Shown piece by piece: positions 26,477 to 33,475 of a stretch of DNA of 64,000 bases. Under the pieces are notes generated by a model. It searched no databases and was not told the DNA's origin. It saw nothing but the letters and a program-made list of their open reading frames with translations. Source of the DNA: Saccharothrix sp. ALI-22-I (GTDB lineage Bacteria; Actinomycetota; Actinomycetes; Mycobacteriales; Pseudonocardiaceae). How positions within the stretch are numbered: the stretch's first letter is position 1; every line of letters begins with the position of its first letter. The stretch is taken from positions 62,001 through 126,000 of the forward strand of contig NZ_MTQP01000060.1 of the NCBI RefSeq assembly GCF_001984175.1. The letters run 5' to 3'. The position numbers and the translations under genes are program-made.

Positions 26477-27523
26477 ATGGGATCGATTCGTGTGGCGTGG
26501 TGGAACCTGGAGAACCTGTTCGACACCAAGGACGACCCGATCTCCAACGATTTCGATTTCACCCCGGCGGAGGGGTGGACTGATCAGGTGTACGCGGCGA
26601 AGCGGGCCAATCTGGCCGCGGCGCTCAACGAGTTGGGTCCGGAGCTGTTGGGTGTGTGCGAGGTCGAAGGTGACGATGTGTTCGCCGCGCTGTTGGCCGA
26701 CACCGGCAACACGCACCTGAAGGTCGCCGTGGACCCGGAGGGCACCAGCGATCTGCGTGGCATCGACGTGTCGGTCGCCTACGACGACCGCAAGCTGCGC
26801 GTGCTGGAGACGCGTTCGCACGTGGTGCACCTGCGGTATGCGACCCGGGACATCTTCGAGGTGGTGTTCGAGGTCGTGGAGACCGGCGCGCGGCTGGTGG
26901 CCATCGCGAGTCACTGGCCGTCGCGCCGTCAGGGGCGGCTGCGGTCGGAGCCGTTGCGGATCGCGGTCGCGGAGAACATCTCCTACCTCGTGCGCGACCA
27001 CGTGCGCTTCGACTCGCTGACCTACGAGGAGTTGCGCGCCGCCGACGATCTGGCCGCGGTCCAGGCCCGCTGGGAGACCCCGGTGTTGATCATGGGCGAC
27101 TTCAACGACGAACCGTCCGACCGCAGCGTCGTGGAGCATCTCCAGGCGTCGAGTGAACTGGACCGGGTCGTCGGCCCGACCAACGCGATCACGGCTTTCG
27201 CGGCCGACGGCGCCGCCTACCGCGGTGATGACACGTGGCTGTTCAACGCCTGCTGGAAGTTCCTCGCGCCGGAGAACAGCGGCACGTTCTTCCTCGACGC
27301 CACTCGCGACGAGCGCTTCGCCAACCGCTACCAGGTGCTGGACCAGATCGTCGTGTCCCGCGGCCTGCTGTCCGGCCCGCTCCGCTTGGACCCCGCCGGT
27401 GTCACGCTGCACCAGTCCGACACCTTCGCCACCCAGCCGCTGCGCCGCCCCCGCAAGTTCAACCGCACCACGCTGAAGGGCACGTCGGACCACCTGCCGC
27501 TCACCGCGCGCATCGATTACTGA
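26477..27523 (+). CDS. Endonuclease/exonuclease/phosphatase (EEP) family protein
   Basis: The 348-residue protein has all the EEP-fold motifs of the DNase I / exonuclease III / sphingomyelinase superfamily. These are VAWWNLENLFD at residues 5-15, GVCEVEGDD (metal-binding Glu), ASHWPSRRQG, LIMGDFNDEPSD (catalytic Asp/Asn) and GTSDHLPLTA at the end (Asp-His). There is no signal peptide, so an intracellular nuclease or phosphodiesterase is likelier than a secreted enzyme. The ATG at 26477 has GGAGGTG 6 bp upstream. It is monocistronic. Whether it belongs to a defence system is unclear. Confidence 0.88.
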   Translation: MGSIRVAWWNLENLFDTKDDPISNDFDFTPAEGWTDQVYAAKRANLAAALNELGPELLGVCEVEGDDVFAALLADTGNTHLKVAVDPEGTSDLRGIDVSVAYDDRKLRVLETRSHVVHLRYATRDIFEVVFEVVETGARLVAIASHWPSRRQGRLRSEPLRIAVAENISYLVRDHVRFDSLTYEELRAADDLAAVQARWETPVLIMGDFNDEPSDRSVVEHLQASSELDRVVGPTNAITAFAADGAAYRGDDTWLFNACWKFLAPENSGTFFLDATRDERFANRYQVLDQIVVSRGLLSGPLRLDPAGVTLHQSDTFATQPLRRPRKFNRTTLKGTSDHLPLTARIDY

Positions 27524-27731
27524 GTCCACACAACCCGAGAAGGGGGACGCGGCGCTGCGCGCGAGGACGCCGACCACTACTCCCGCGACTTCGAGCTGTC
27601 CGAGAAGATCCAGCTCGGCGGCGGGCGGGGCTGGGTCTGCTCCAGACCGCCGACGAGATCCTTGAGGTCAAGGGCACGACTTCTCCGGCCTCGACCGCGT
27701 CTTGGTCTTGGCCGACGCGCTCTTGTCCTCG
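27524..27731 (+). pseudogene. Remnant including the 3' end of an XRE gene
   Basis: Bases 27688-27723 closely match the end of the XRE gene at 18042-18077; the translation LDRVLVLADAL compares with LDRVFVLADAL there. Upstream, 27563-27620 reads EDADHYSRDFELSEKIQLGG in one frame, another protein-like scrap. Together these look like leftovers of a second copy of the integrase/XRE/AbrB module. Confidence 0.55.
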
Positions 27732-28175
27732 TCAGCCATGGAACACTCCGTGGGTGGTGTAGTGCCGGAACAGCAGGGAAGCGACCATCGAGGTCGAGTG
27801 GACGAGCAACGTGCGTGACTTCGGGCGCGCGACCAGGACGACCGGATCGCCGCTCTCCACGGACAGGATTCTGCGGACACCGGCGGGCACGAACACGTGA
27901 TGGCGCGCGTTGACTCGGAACCGGCCGTCGGCGTCGATCGACACGATCGCGCCGTCCGACAGCATCCTGACGTCGTGCCGATCACCCGGCCGCCACCCGA
28001 GCACCTCGGCCAGCCAACGATCGCCGACCCGGCCCGAGTGGTCGATGCGGGCGATCGCCAAGCGCAAACCGTGATCGTCTTCATGTCTCGGCAACAACGC
28101 CGCCAGCGGCGGTGTGAGCGTCGACCTGAGCCGGGCGGCCGGCGGAACAAACAAGGGAATGGGGTGCTCTGTCAC
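27732..28175 (-). CDS. Orphan AbrB-like protein (paralogue of 16235-16678)
   Basis: The 147-residue protein has the same length and layout as the integrase-coupled AbrB-like gene: N-terminus TEHPIPLFVPP, a shared DHSGR segment, a GWRPGD turn and the C-terminal AbrB-like core ARHHVFVPAGVRRILSVESGD. The GTG at 28175 has only a weak Shine-Dalgarno. Unlike its relative it has no integrase partner; upstream there is a hairpin module of the same type as that beside the first copy. It may be a surviving regulator of a lost element or have been kept as a stand-alone factor. Confidence 0.72.
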   Translation of the reverse strand: MTEHPIPLFVPPAARLRSTLTPPLAALLPRHEDDHGLRLAIARIDHSGRVGDRWLAEVLGWRPGDRHDVRMLSDGAIVSIDADGRFRVNARHHVFVPAGVRRILSVESGDPVVLVARPKSRTLLVHSTSMVASLLFRHYTTHGVFHG

Positions 28176-28297
28176 GACAGCACCACCGATCCGGACGGCT
28201 GGGATTCCAGCCGCTGTGGTGGAGACTGTTGTACCGTTAACACCAGTAAGGCGGACATCGATTACTCCTCGTTACAAATCCGCCCTCTCGGAACGCC

Positions 28298-28381
28298 AGA
28301 AGCCCCACAGAGAGTAACGGTCGTTACTCTCTGTGGGGCTTCTCCGGCTGTAATCCAGCCGGAGTGGTGTCCGAGAGGTCG
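28298..28381. repeat. Hairpin module, copy 2
   Basis: A 21-bp perfect stem (28298-28318 with 28323-28343, 4-nt loop GGTC) is followed by a second stem CCGGCTG/CAGCCGG (28344-28362) and then the motif TGGTGTCCGAGAGGTCG (28365-28381), identical to copy 1. The stem sequence differs entirely from copy 1, yet length and perfect pairing are kept. It lies about 120 bp upstream of the orphan AbrB-like gene. Confidence 0.7.
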
Positions 28382-28516
28382 GCTGGTCACCTGCGCCGGC
28401 TCAAGGGGGAACCCCATCAGGCACGGTGATGATCCCGATTGGCTTCATTCGCTCGTCGGAGTGACCATTGACTCGACAGGTGCAGTTCTCACCGGTGACG
28501 GGACGACTAGATCGGT

Positions 28517-28849
28517 GTGAAGGCGGACTACTGGCAGGTGTCGAGCCCGGCCGACCGTCTCGCGCTCTCCCGCCGGAGGGCGGCGGCGACGGCGACCGAG
28601 ATTCGGTCCTGGTTCGCATTGCGTCGACCCAACCCGCGTTTTGTCCGGTTCGCGGGCCACTTCGACGTGCTTGAAGCAGTTCTGGCGCTCATGCACGATC
28701 GCGTCGCAGGCGAGCACGACGCGATCTGCGGCGATACACCGACGGGTGCTGTCCACGACCGCTGCCGGCAGATCGAGGCGTCGCTGGATCTCGTTCGCCG
28801 GGTATTCGGGTGGTACCGGGACAAGTACGACCAGAGGTTGGTCGACCGT
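28517..28849 (+). pseudogene. Unknown gene truncated at its 3' end by an IS
   Basis: This open frame (GTG 28517, possibly 28538) encodes about 110 residues of family-like sequence: LALSRRRAAATATEIRSWF, RFVRFAGHFDVLEAVLALMH and SLDLVRRVFGWYRDKYDQR. It then runs into the left inverted repeat of an IS at 28849 and reads a few IS codons before stopping at 28903. I do not recognise the family. Codon use is normal, so it was a real gene cut by the insertion or by an IS-mediated rearrangement. Confidence 0.55.
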
Positions 28850-30027
28850 GTGCCGCTCGAAAAGTCATCGCTGCTGGTCAAGCGGCGTGTCTGTACTCGT
28901 TGATGAGGCCGCCGAGGATGCGGGTGCGGTGCGGTCTGTGGGTGGCGAGGTCGTGTACCGCGGCAGGGTGTTGCCGGGCCTCGGGGGATAGTTGGTCGCG
29001 GGCCTGGTGGGGTCGGTGGCGGTTGTAGTGGTCTTCGTAGGTCTTGAGGACCTGATGTGCGTGGCTCTCGCCCGTGATCAGGATGTGGTCGAGGACTTCG
29101 CGGCGGATGGTGCCGATGACTCGTTCGCAGTGGGCGTTCATCCTGGGCGCCTGCGGCGCGCTCTTGATCACGCGCAGGTCGTCGCTCTGGAAGACGGTGT
29201 CGAAAGTCTGGCTGTATTTGCCGTCGCGGTCGCGGATCAGGAAGCGCAAGGACTCCGTCCGGTGTCCGAGGTCGGCGGTGAGGTTCCTGGCCTGCTGAGT
29301 GGTCCATGCCTGGGTGGGGTGGGCGGTGACGCCGGTGATGTGCAGGCGTCGGGTGCCGTGTTCAAGGAACACCAGTGCGTAGAGCCGCTTGCCGAGCACG
29401 GTGTCGAGGTGGAGGAAGTCCGCCGCGATGATGCCCTGGGCTTGGGCGGTGAGGAACTCCCGCCAGGTCGGACCGGCGCGGCGGGGCGCCGGGTCGATGC
29501 CCGCGGCATGCAGGATCTGCCAGACCGTCGAGGCGGCGATGTGGTGGCCCAGCCGGGTCAGTTCGCCCTGGATGCGCCGATGACCCCACCGCGGGTTCTC
29601 CCGGCCGAGTCGTAGTACGAGCGCCTTGATCGCGGCTCGTGTCGGTGGGCGTCCGGTGCGTCGACGCGCGGAGTGGTCCCACTTACGGGCTACGAGTGTG
29701 CGGTGCCAGGCGAGCAGGGTGCCCGGCGTGACCGGAAAGACCGCCTGCCAGTGTCGACGATCCACCAGCCCGGCGAGGGCGGCGAACCAGAGCCGATCCG
29801 CGGGCTCGTAGCGGACCGGACCCGCAAGTTGCCGGCGGAGTACGGCGTTCTCGTGCCGCAGCACGAGCAGTTCGGCGTCCTTCGACACCTCGCTGCGGAG
29901 AAGCACCGCCGGGACGGACAGCAGCTTCCGGGTCACCTTGTACAGCAGGGACACGATCACCCGGCCATGCTCCCAAAGACGGTGGTGTCCTCGCTCTACC
30001 AGCAACGACGACTTTTCGAGCGGCACA
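28849..30027 (-). mobile_element. Insertion sequence with rve-type (DDE) transposase
   Basis: This 1179-bp element is bounded by inverted repeats that begin TGTGCCGCTCGAAAAGTC at both ends (28849 onward, and complement of 30027 backward). They continue with few mismatches for about 30 bp. It carries one transposase gene on the minus strand. The flanks (GTCGACCG on the left, GGGTGGAG on the right) show no target duplication, suggesting a rearrangement after insertion. Confidence 0.85.
28878..29960 (-). CDS. DDE integrase-core transposase (IS3/IS481-like)
   Basis: About 360 residues. The N-terminal part is helix-rich with RHENAVLRRQLAG and a wHTH-like WHRTLVARKW. A GRPPTRAAIKALVLRL...NPRWGHRRIQGEL segment follows, then an rve core with acidic residues in IIAADFLHLDTV, FLIRDRDGKY and NAHCERVIGTIRREVLDH (D, D and E). 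I placed the start at GTG 29960, inside the IS. A longer frame runs upstream into the flanking gene, but that N-terminus belongs to another family. The sequence looks intact, so the element may be mobile. Confidence 0.82.
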   Translation of the reverse strand: MIVSLLYKVTRKLLSVPAVLLRSEVSKDAELLVLRHENAVLRRQLAGPVRYEPADRLWFAALAGLVDRRHWQAVFPVTPGTLLAWHRTLVARKWDHSARRRTGRPPTRAAIKALVLRLGRENPRWGHRRIQGELTRLGHHIAASTVWQILHAAGIDPAPRRAGPTWREFLTAQAQGIIAADFLHLDTVLGKRLYALVFLEHGTRRLHITGVTAHPTQAWTTQQARNLTADLGHRTESLRFLIRDRDGKYSQTFDTVFQSDDLRVIKSAPQAPRMNAHCERVIGTIRREVLDHILITGESHAHQVLKTYEDHYNRHRPHQARDQLSPEARQHPAAVHDLATHRPHRTRILGGLINEYRHAA

Positions 30028-30314
30028 GGGTGGAGCAGTGCGGCGACCACCGCGATCACGTTGTTCTCCTTGGGCGGGAACGTCGGCGACGACAGCACCC
30101 TGTGCACGGTGTCGACCGCCGGTGTCGCTGTCGGGTCGCTGACCTCGGCGCCTTCGGCCAACTCTCCGATGCGCTCGCGGATGCGCTGCATCGGCGGCGT
30201 GCCCGCCGCCAGGTACAGGTCGTACAGGGCGTTCTTCAGCTCCGCCAGCGGTCCCGGCGGCACCACCGGCTTGTCCACCCGCCGCTGGCTGCCCGCTCGG
30301 CCATCCGAACTCAT
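30027..30314 (-). pseudogene. N-terminal fragment of an actinobacterial signalling/regulatory protein cut by the IS
   Basis: From the ATG at 30314 the frame reads SSDGRAGSQRR, PPGPLAELKNALYDLYLAAG, VDTVHRVLSSPTFPPKENN and IAVVAALLHP, then enters the IS right end. This N-terminal helical module (P.GPLAELK.ALYDLYLAAG) occurs in actinobacteria at the start of larger HTH, TPR or STAND proteins. The rest is missing: the other side of the IS holds a different gene in the opposite orientation. The remnant is fused in frame to IS codons, so a chimeric protein is formally possible. Confidence 0.6.
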
Positions 30315-30489
30315 CCGACGATCACCCAGACCCCGCGCCCTCGGCGCATCCACCGGCCGGGTCCGACGTCGCCCCTTGCCCGACGCCGGATGCGACTGAT
30401 CCGAACTGATTCTCCCGCTGTCCCGTGTCCCGCAGGGTTGTTGGCGAGCCGGCTCACCGATCCGTCCGCCACACCACCCGGAGAGCACG

Positions 30490-30606
30490 ATGACCACCAC
30501 GAAACGCCGCCCGCGCCGCAGCCCACGGACCTGGCTTGTCCTTGCCGCCGCGGCCGTCGGCGGCGCGGTGCGCGCCCTGGTCGAGCACATCCTCGACCTG
30601 TTCTGA
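30490..30606 (+). CDS. Small basic, possibly membrane-associated peptide (38 aa)
   Basis: The short open frame from ATG 30490 has a good GGAGAG Shine-Dalgarno and normal codon usage. It encodes an Arg-rich N-terminus (MTTTKRRPRRSPRTW) and a short hydrophobic stretch (LVLAAAAVGGAVRALV). It could be a single-pass membrane peptide. It lies upstream of and divergent from the truncated gene. Function is unknown; that it is real is plausible, not proven. Confidence 0.4.
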   Translation: MTTTKRRPRRSPRTWLVLAAAAVGGAVRALVEHILDLF

Positions 30607-30750
30607 GACCAGGGTCCGGAAGGACCACCCCAGGTGCGCCTGTGACGTAGCGTGTTCAATTGAACGCGGATTCCATCCCGGAGATGCGTGCCCGACCAGC
30701 CCTCCTAGGCACTCGGACACGGGATGCAGCCCGTAAGAGCAAGGGTAACC

Positions 30751-30789
30751 CCGGAGCCCCGGCGTGCCGATCGCGCGCCGGGGCTCCGG
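30751..30789. terminator. 14-bp perfect hairpin, probable terminator
   Basis: CCGGAGCCCCGGCG (30751-30764) pairs with CGCCGGGGCTCCGG (30776-30789) around an 11-nt loop. It lies between the small ORF at 30490 and the Abi_C operon. There is no T run, as is common in high-GC actinobacteria. The rest of 30607-30904 holds nothing else I can support. Confidence 0.5.
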
Positions 30790-30904
30790 CCTGCCTGGGG
30801 TTGCATCGCCCCGCCGGCTCTGGTCGCTGTGAGTGACCGCGTGGTTCCCTGGTCGACCGTGCCGGCGCGTCCGGCATGCCCGCCTCTTCTCCGGAGCCCG
30901 GATC

Positions 30905-31840
30905 GTGCCGATCCGGTCGGTGCCGGGAACCCGGGTGGACGGACCGCCGCCCGAACCGGCGGCGAATCAACTCGATTGGCAGCCAACACGCTTCGCGGAC
31001 AATGAGCCGGTGCACCTACGCCCTCACGCCGTCGCCGACGCCGGCCGCAGTCCCGTCTCTCCGGCCGAGGTGGAGGAGGCGATCGAACACCTGGACGACA
31101 TGGCGGCGATGTTGTCGGCGGCCGCGACGGACCGCGGCGGCGACCCGGTGACCTACCTCGCGCTGCGGGACCGGTTCGGCGACCTGTTCGGTCGGGTCGG
31201 TCTCAGGACGCCGTTCCGCTGGGACTCGCTGACGGTGTGGGCCGAGTTCGCCAAGACGAAGTTCCCGCGTGACTACCGAGGGCGGCGGCAGTACGTCGAC
31301 GAGATCACCGGCAAGGCCCGCAACGAATTGCGCGAGGTGCTCGACGGGTTGCGGTCCGGGGACCTGCCGGGCGAGATCGACGAACTGGACGAGCTGGCGG
31401 TGGACACCCTGGCGGACCCCTCGGCGATCCTGGTCGAGCTGCGCCGGGTGCGGAGTCTGCTGCGCACCGACCCGGGCGCGGCCATCGGCAAGGCGAAGAA
31501 CCTCGTGGAGGCCACGGCCAAGGCCGTGCTGGTGATGTGCGGGCAGCCCGTGATCGGGCACAGCATGGACAAGCTCGTCAACAACGCCATGCGCGCGCTG
31601 GGCCTGCCGGCGCAGCCCACCGGCAAGTCGGCCGAGGCCGAGGTCGCCAGGCTGCTCAAGCAGCTCGCCGGCTCCGTTACCGAGCTGCGGAACCTGGTCG
31701 GCGACGGGCACGCGCCCGAGACCGCGGTCACCGGCGTCGAGCTGCGTCACGGCCGGCTGGCCGTCCGTGCCGCGCTGGCGTGGTGCGCGTACATGCTGGA
31801 GACGGTGCGGGACCAGGGACCCGGACCGGTCGCAGGGTGA
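30905..31840 (+). CDS. Abortive-infection family protein with Abi_C domain
   Basis: A protein of about 311 residues. The N-terminal part has a helical segment (AEVEEAIEHLDDMAAMLSA). The C-terminal part fits the abortive-infection C-terminus (Abi_C) family: AIGKAKNLVEATAKAVLVM, DKLVNNAMRALGLPA, then LAGSVTELRNLVGDGHAPE, where LRN..G.GH is the conserved core, and a final helix. Such proteins are phage-defence effectors, often HEPN-like. I chose GTG 30905 because GGAG lies about 9 bp upstream; GTG 31010 is the other credible start. It is first in a three-gene operon with a membrane protein and a vWA protein. The assignment rests on the C-terminal motif. Confidence 0.72.
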   Translation: MPIRSVPGTRVDGPPPEPAANQLDWQPTRFADNEPVHLRPHAVADAGRSPVSPAEVEEAIEHLDDMAAMLSAAATDRGGDPVTYLALRDRFGDLFGRVGLRTPFRWDSLTVWAEFAKTKFPRDYRGRRQYVDEITGKARNELREVLDGLRSGDLPGEIDELDELAVDTLADPSAILVELRRVRSLLRTDPGAAIGKAKNLVEATAKAVLVMCGQPVIGHSMDKLVNNAMRALGLPAQPTGKSAEAEVARLLKQLAGSVTELRNLVGDGHAPETAVTGVELRHGRLAVRAALAWCAYMLETVRDQGPGPVAG

Positions 31841-31938
31841 CCATGACCCAAGGGACTCCAGGCTGTGAGAACTCGCCGCGCCGACCTTATGCTTGGCCGG
31901 ATGATCGGCTGGACGATCAGGCGGCAGGAGGGCTCGTA

Positions 31939-32421
31939 GTGCCTTCAGCATGGTTGACTCTGGTCATCTCGACGGGAGCGGCCGTGGTCAGTCTCGGTTC
32001 TCTTGTTGTCAGCGTGCTGACGTACCGAGCTTCGGGTCCGCGAGTCGCTATCAGCGACTACGACATTGCGAACCGAGGCGGGGAGTGGTGGCTCCAGATC
32101 AGGGTGGTCAACTCCGGCCGCAGCGAGGTCGACGTCGAGGCCGCGTGGACCAACTGGCTGGGGGCTACCGTGAGCGACCTGCCTCACCGCATGAAGGGCG
32201 GGTCATCGAAGAACCTGGTCTTCAAGGGGCTGCTGCCACCGCTCCAGTACGGCGGGAACATCATCACGGTGCAGGTCGGCCTCGGTAGTGGTCGGAATGT
32301 CCTCAAGCAGATCCGGCTGAACGAGTCGCAGCAGGGGCAGTTGAGCGCTTCGCGGATCGACCATCACGACGAGCGGTCGACCGACGGGCGCAGCGCCACG
32401 TTCCCCGTCGAGGAGGTGTGA
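31939..32421 (+). CDS. Single-pass membrane protein in the Abi_C operon
   Basis: The GTG at 31939 has a strong GCAGGAGGG 6-7 bp upstream and opens with a hydrophobic N-terminus (AWLTLVISTGAAVVSLGSLV), one transmembrane helix. A soluble domain of about 125 residues rich in beta strands follows (GPRVAISDYDIANRGGEWW, LQIRVVNSGRSEVDVEAAW). An earlier in-frame GTG at 31837 overlaps the Abi_C stop and is an alternative start. The family is not recognised. Similar N-terminally anchored beta domains occur in stress or defence operons, so a membrane-anchored sensor or inhibitor is conceivable. Confidence 0.65.
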   Translation: MPSAWLTLVISTGAAVVSLGSLVVSVLTYRASGPRVAISDYDIANRGGEWWLQIRVVNSGRSEVDVEAAWTNWLGATVSDLPHRMKGGSSKNLVFKGLLPPLQYGGNIITVQVGLGSGRNVLKQIRLNESQQGQLSASRIDHHDERSTDGRSATFPVEEV

Positions 32422-32422
32422 G

Positions 32423-33106
32423 GTGGCGGACTCGCCCGGTTCCGCAGCTGTGCCGGTCTACCTCGCGGTGGACGTCTCAGCTTCGATGCTCCCCCTCATG
32501 GACCTCATGAACGACCTGTTGATCGACGCCTGGCAGGGCATCCTGTCCGACCCCCTGCTTGCCGATCTCGTGCACCTCGGTGTCGTGTCGTTCTCCTCCG
32601 CGGCCTCGGTCGACCTGCCGTTGACGCCAGCCGATCGGATCGTGAACCTCCCTCGGCTGGTGGCTGGCGGCGCCACTCACTACACAGCCGTGTTCCAGCG
32701 TCTCGTCGCCCTGTTGCACCAGGACGTGGCCGCGATGAAAGCCGACGGTCTCCGCGTCTACCGGCCCGCTGTGTTCTTCCTGTCCGACGGTAGGCCTTTG
32801 GATGATCTGCACGCCTGGTCGGCCGCGTTGGAGGAGTTGAAGACGCGCAGCGTCGCCGGCGGGCCGCGGATCTTTTCGGTGGGCATCGGTGATGCCGACC
32901 CCGGAGTGGTGCAGGAGGTGGCTTCGGTGTCCGGTGCCGCGCTGATGGTGCGCACCGGTGCCTCGCCGTCCGAGGCGATCGGCGACTACTTCCGGCTCGT
33001 CGACGAATACACCAGGTCACTCACACGATCGGTGACGCGGAACGACGGCGAGGTCGTCTTCCGGTGGCCGGAGAACCTGGTGGAACTGCCGATCATCGGG
33101 ACGTAA
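32423..33106 (+). CDS. vWA-domain protein (TerY-like)
   Basis: The 227-residue protein is essentially one von Willebrand A domain with a complete metal site: AVDVSASMLPL (DxSxS) at residues 15-25, GGATHYTAVFQRL (Thr) and VFFLSDGRPLDD (Asp). It resembles the TerY-type vWA proteins of tellurite-resistance and conflict operons. The GTG at 32423 follows AGGAGG and begins directly after the stop of the membrane-protein gene. With Abi_C and a membrane protein in one operon, it probably acts as a metal-dependent adaptor. The combination is not one I can match to a named system. Confidence 0.82.
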   Translation: MADSPGSAAVPVYLAVDVSASMLPLMDLMNDLLIDAWQGILSDPLLADLVHLGVVSFSSAASVDLPLTPADRIVNLPRLVAGGATHYTAVFQRLVALLHQDVAAMKADGLRVYRPAVFFLSDGRPLDDLHAWSAALEELKTRSVAGGPRIFSVGIGDADPGVVQEVASVSGAALMVRTGASPSEAIGDYFRLVDEYTRSLTRSVTRNDGEVVFRWPENLVELPIIGT

Positions 33107-33475
33107 AGCCGCCACACCATGTGGCACGTGCGGCGGTCAGCTCCAGACGCTGCTCGCCGTCGTCGTCCGCGAACGCCACCTCAACTCCCCGCCCGTGCGG
33201 CTGGGCACCTCAGGGAGCGGGCCCAGCTTAGGCACGGGCGGGATTCTCCCGGCTGATCGTGCACATCGACGCCATCGCTACCGACGATGAACTCAATGAG
33301 GAGTTCGAAGCGCACAACGAGCGCTACCCATGGGAAGCGTGAGCAAAGTTCGGTCCCGCCACCCCGGAACGCTGCGTCACCGAGGCCGAACGGGTAGCGC
33401 AGTCCACTCCATCCGGGCGCGACGCGGCCTCTCGCCTACGGGTGCCCGCTGTGCCCTTTGTGGGTGGTGTGGCGG
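33107..33475. other. Intergenic region with a short protein-tail remnant
   Basis: A GC-rich imperfect hairpin follows the vWA stop (33108-33136). At 33259-33342 a 27-codon frame (VHIDAIATDDELNEEFEA then HNERYPWEA) looks like the conserved tail of a protein without its body. No full gene is present. Confidence 0.4.

Noticed and set aside
29961..30659. A 593-codon transposase starting at 30659
   Set aside because: The N-terminal 200 codons cross the IS right end and belong to a different, truncated gene. The transposase begins inside the IS.
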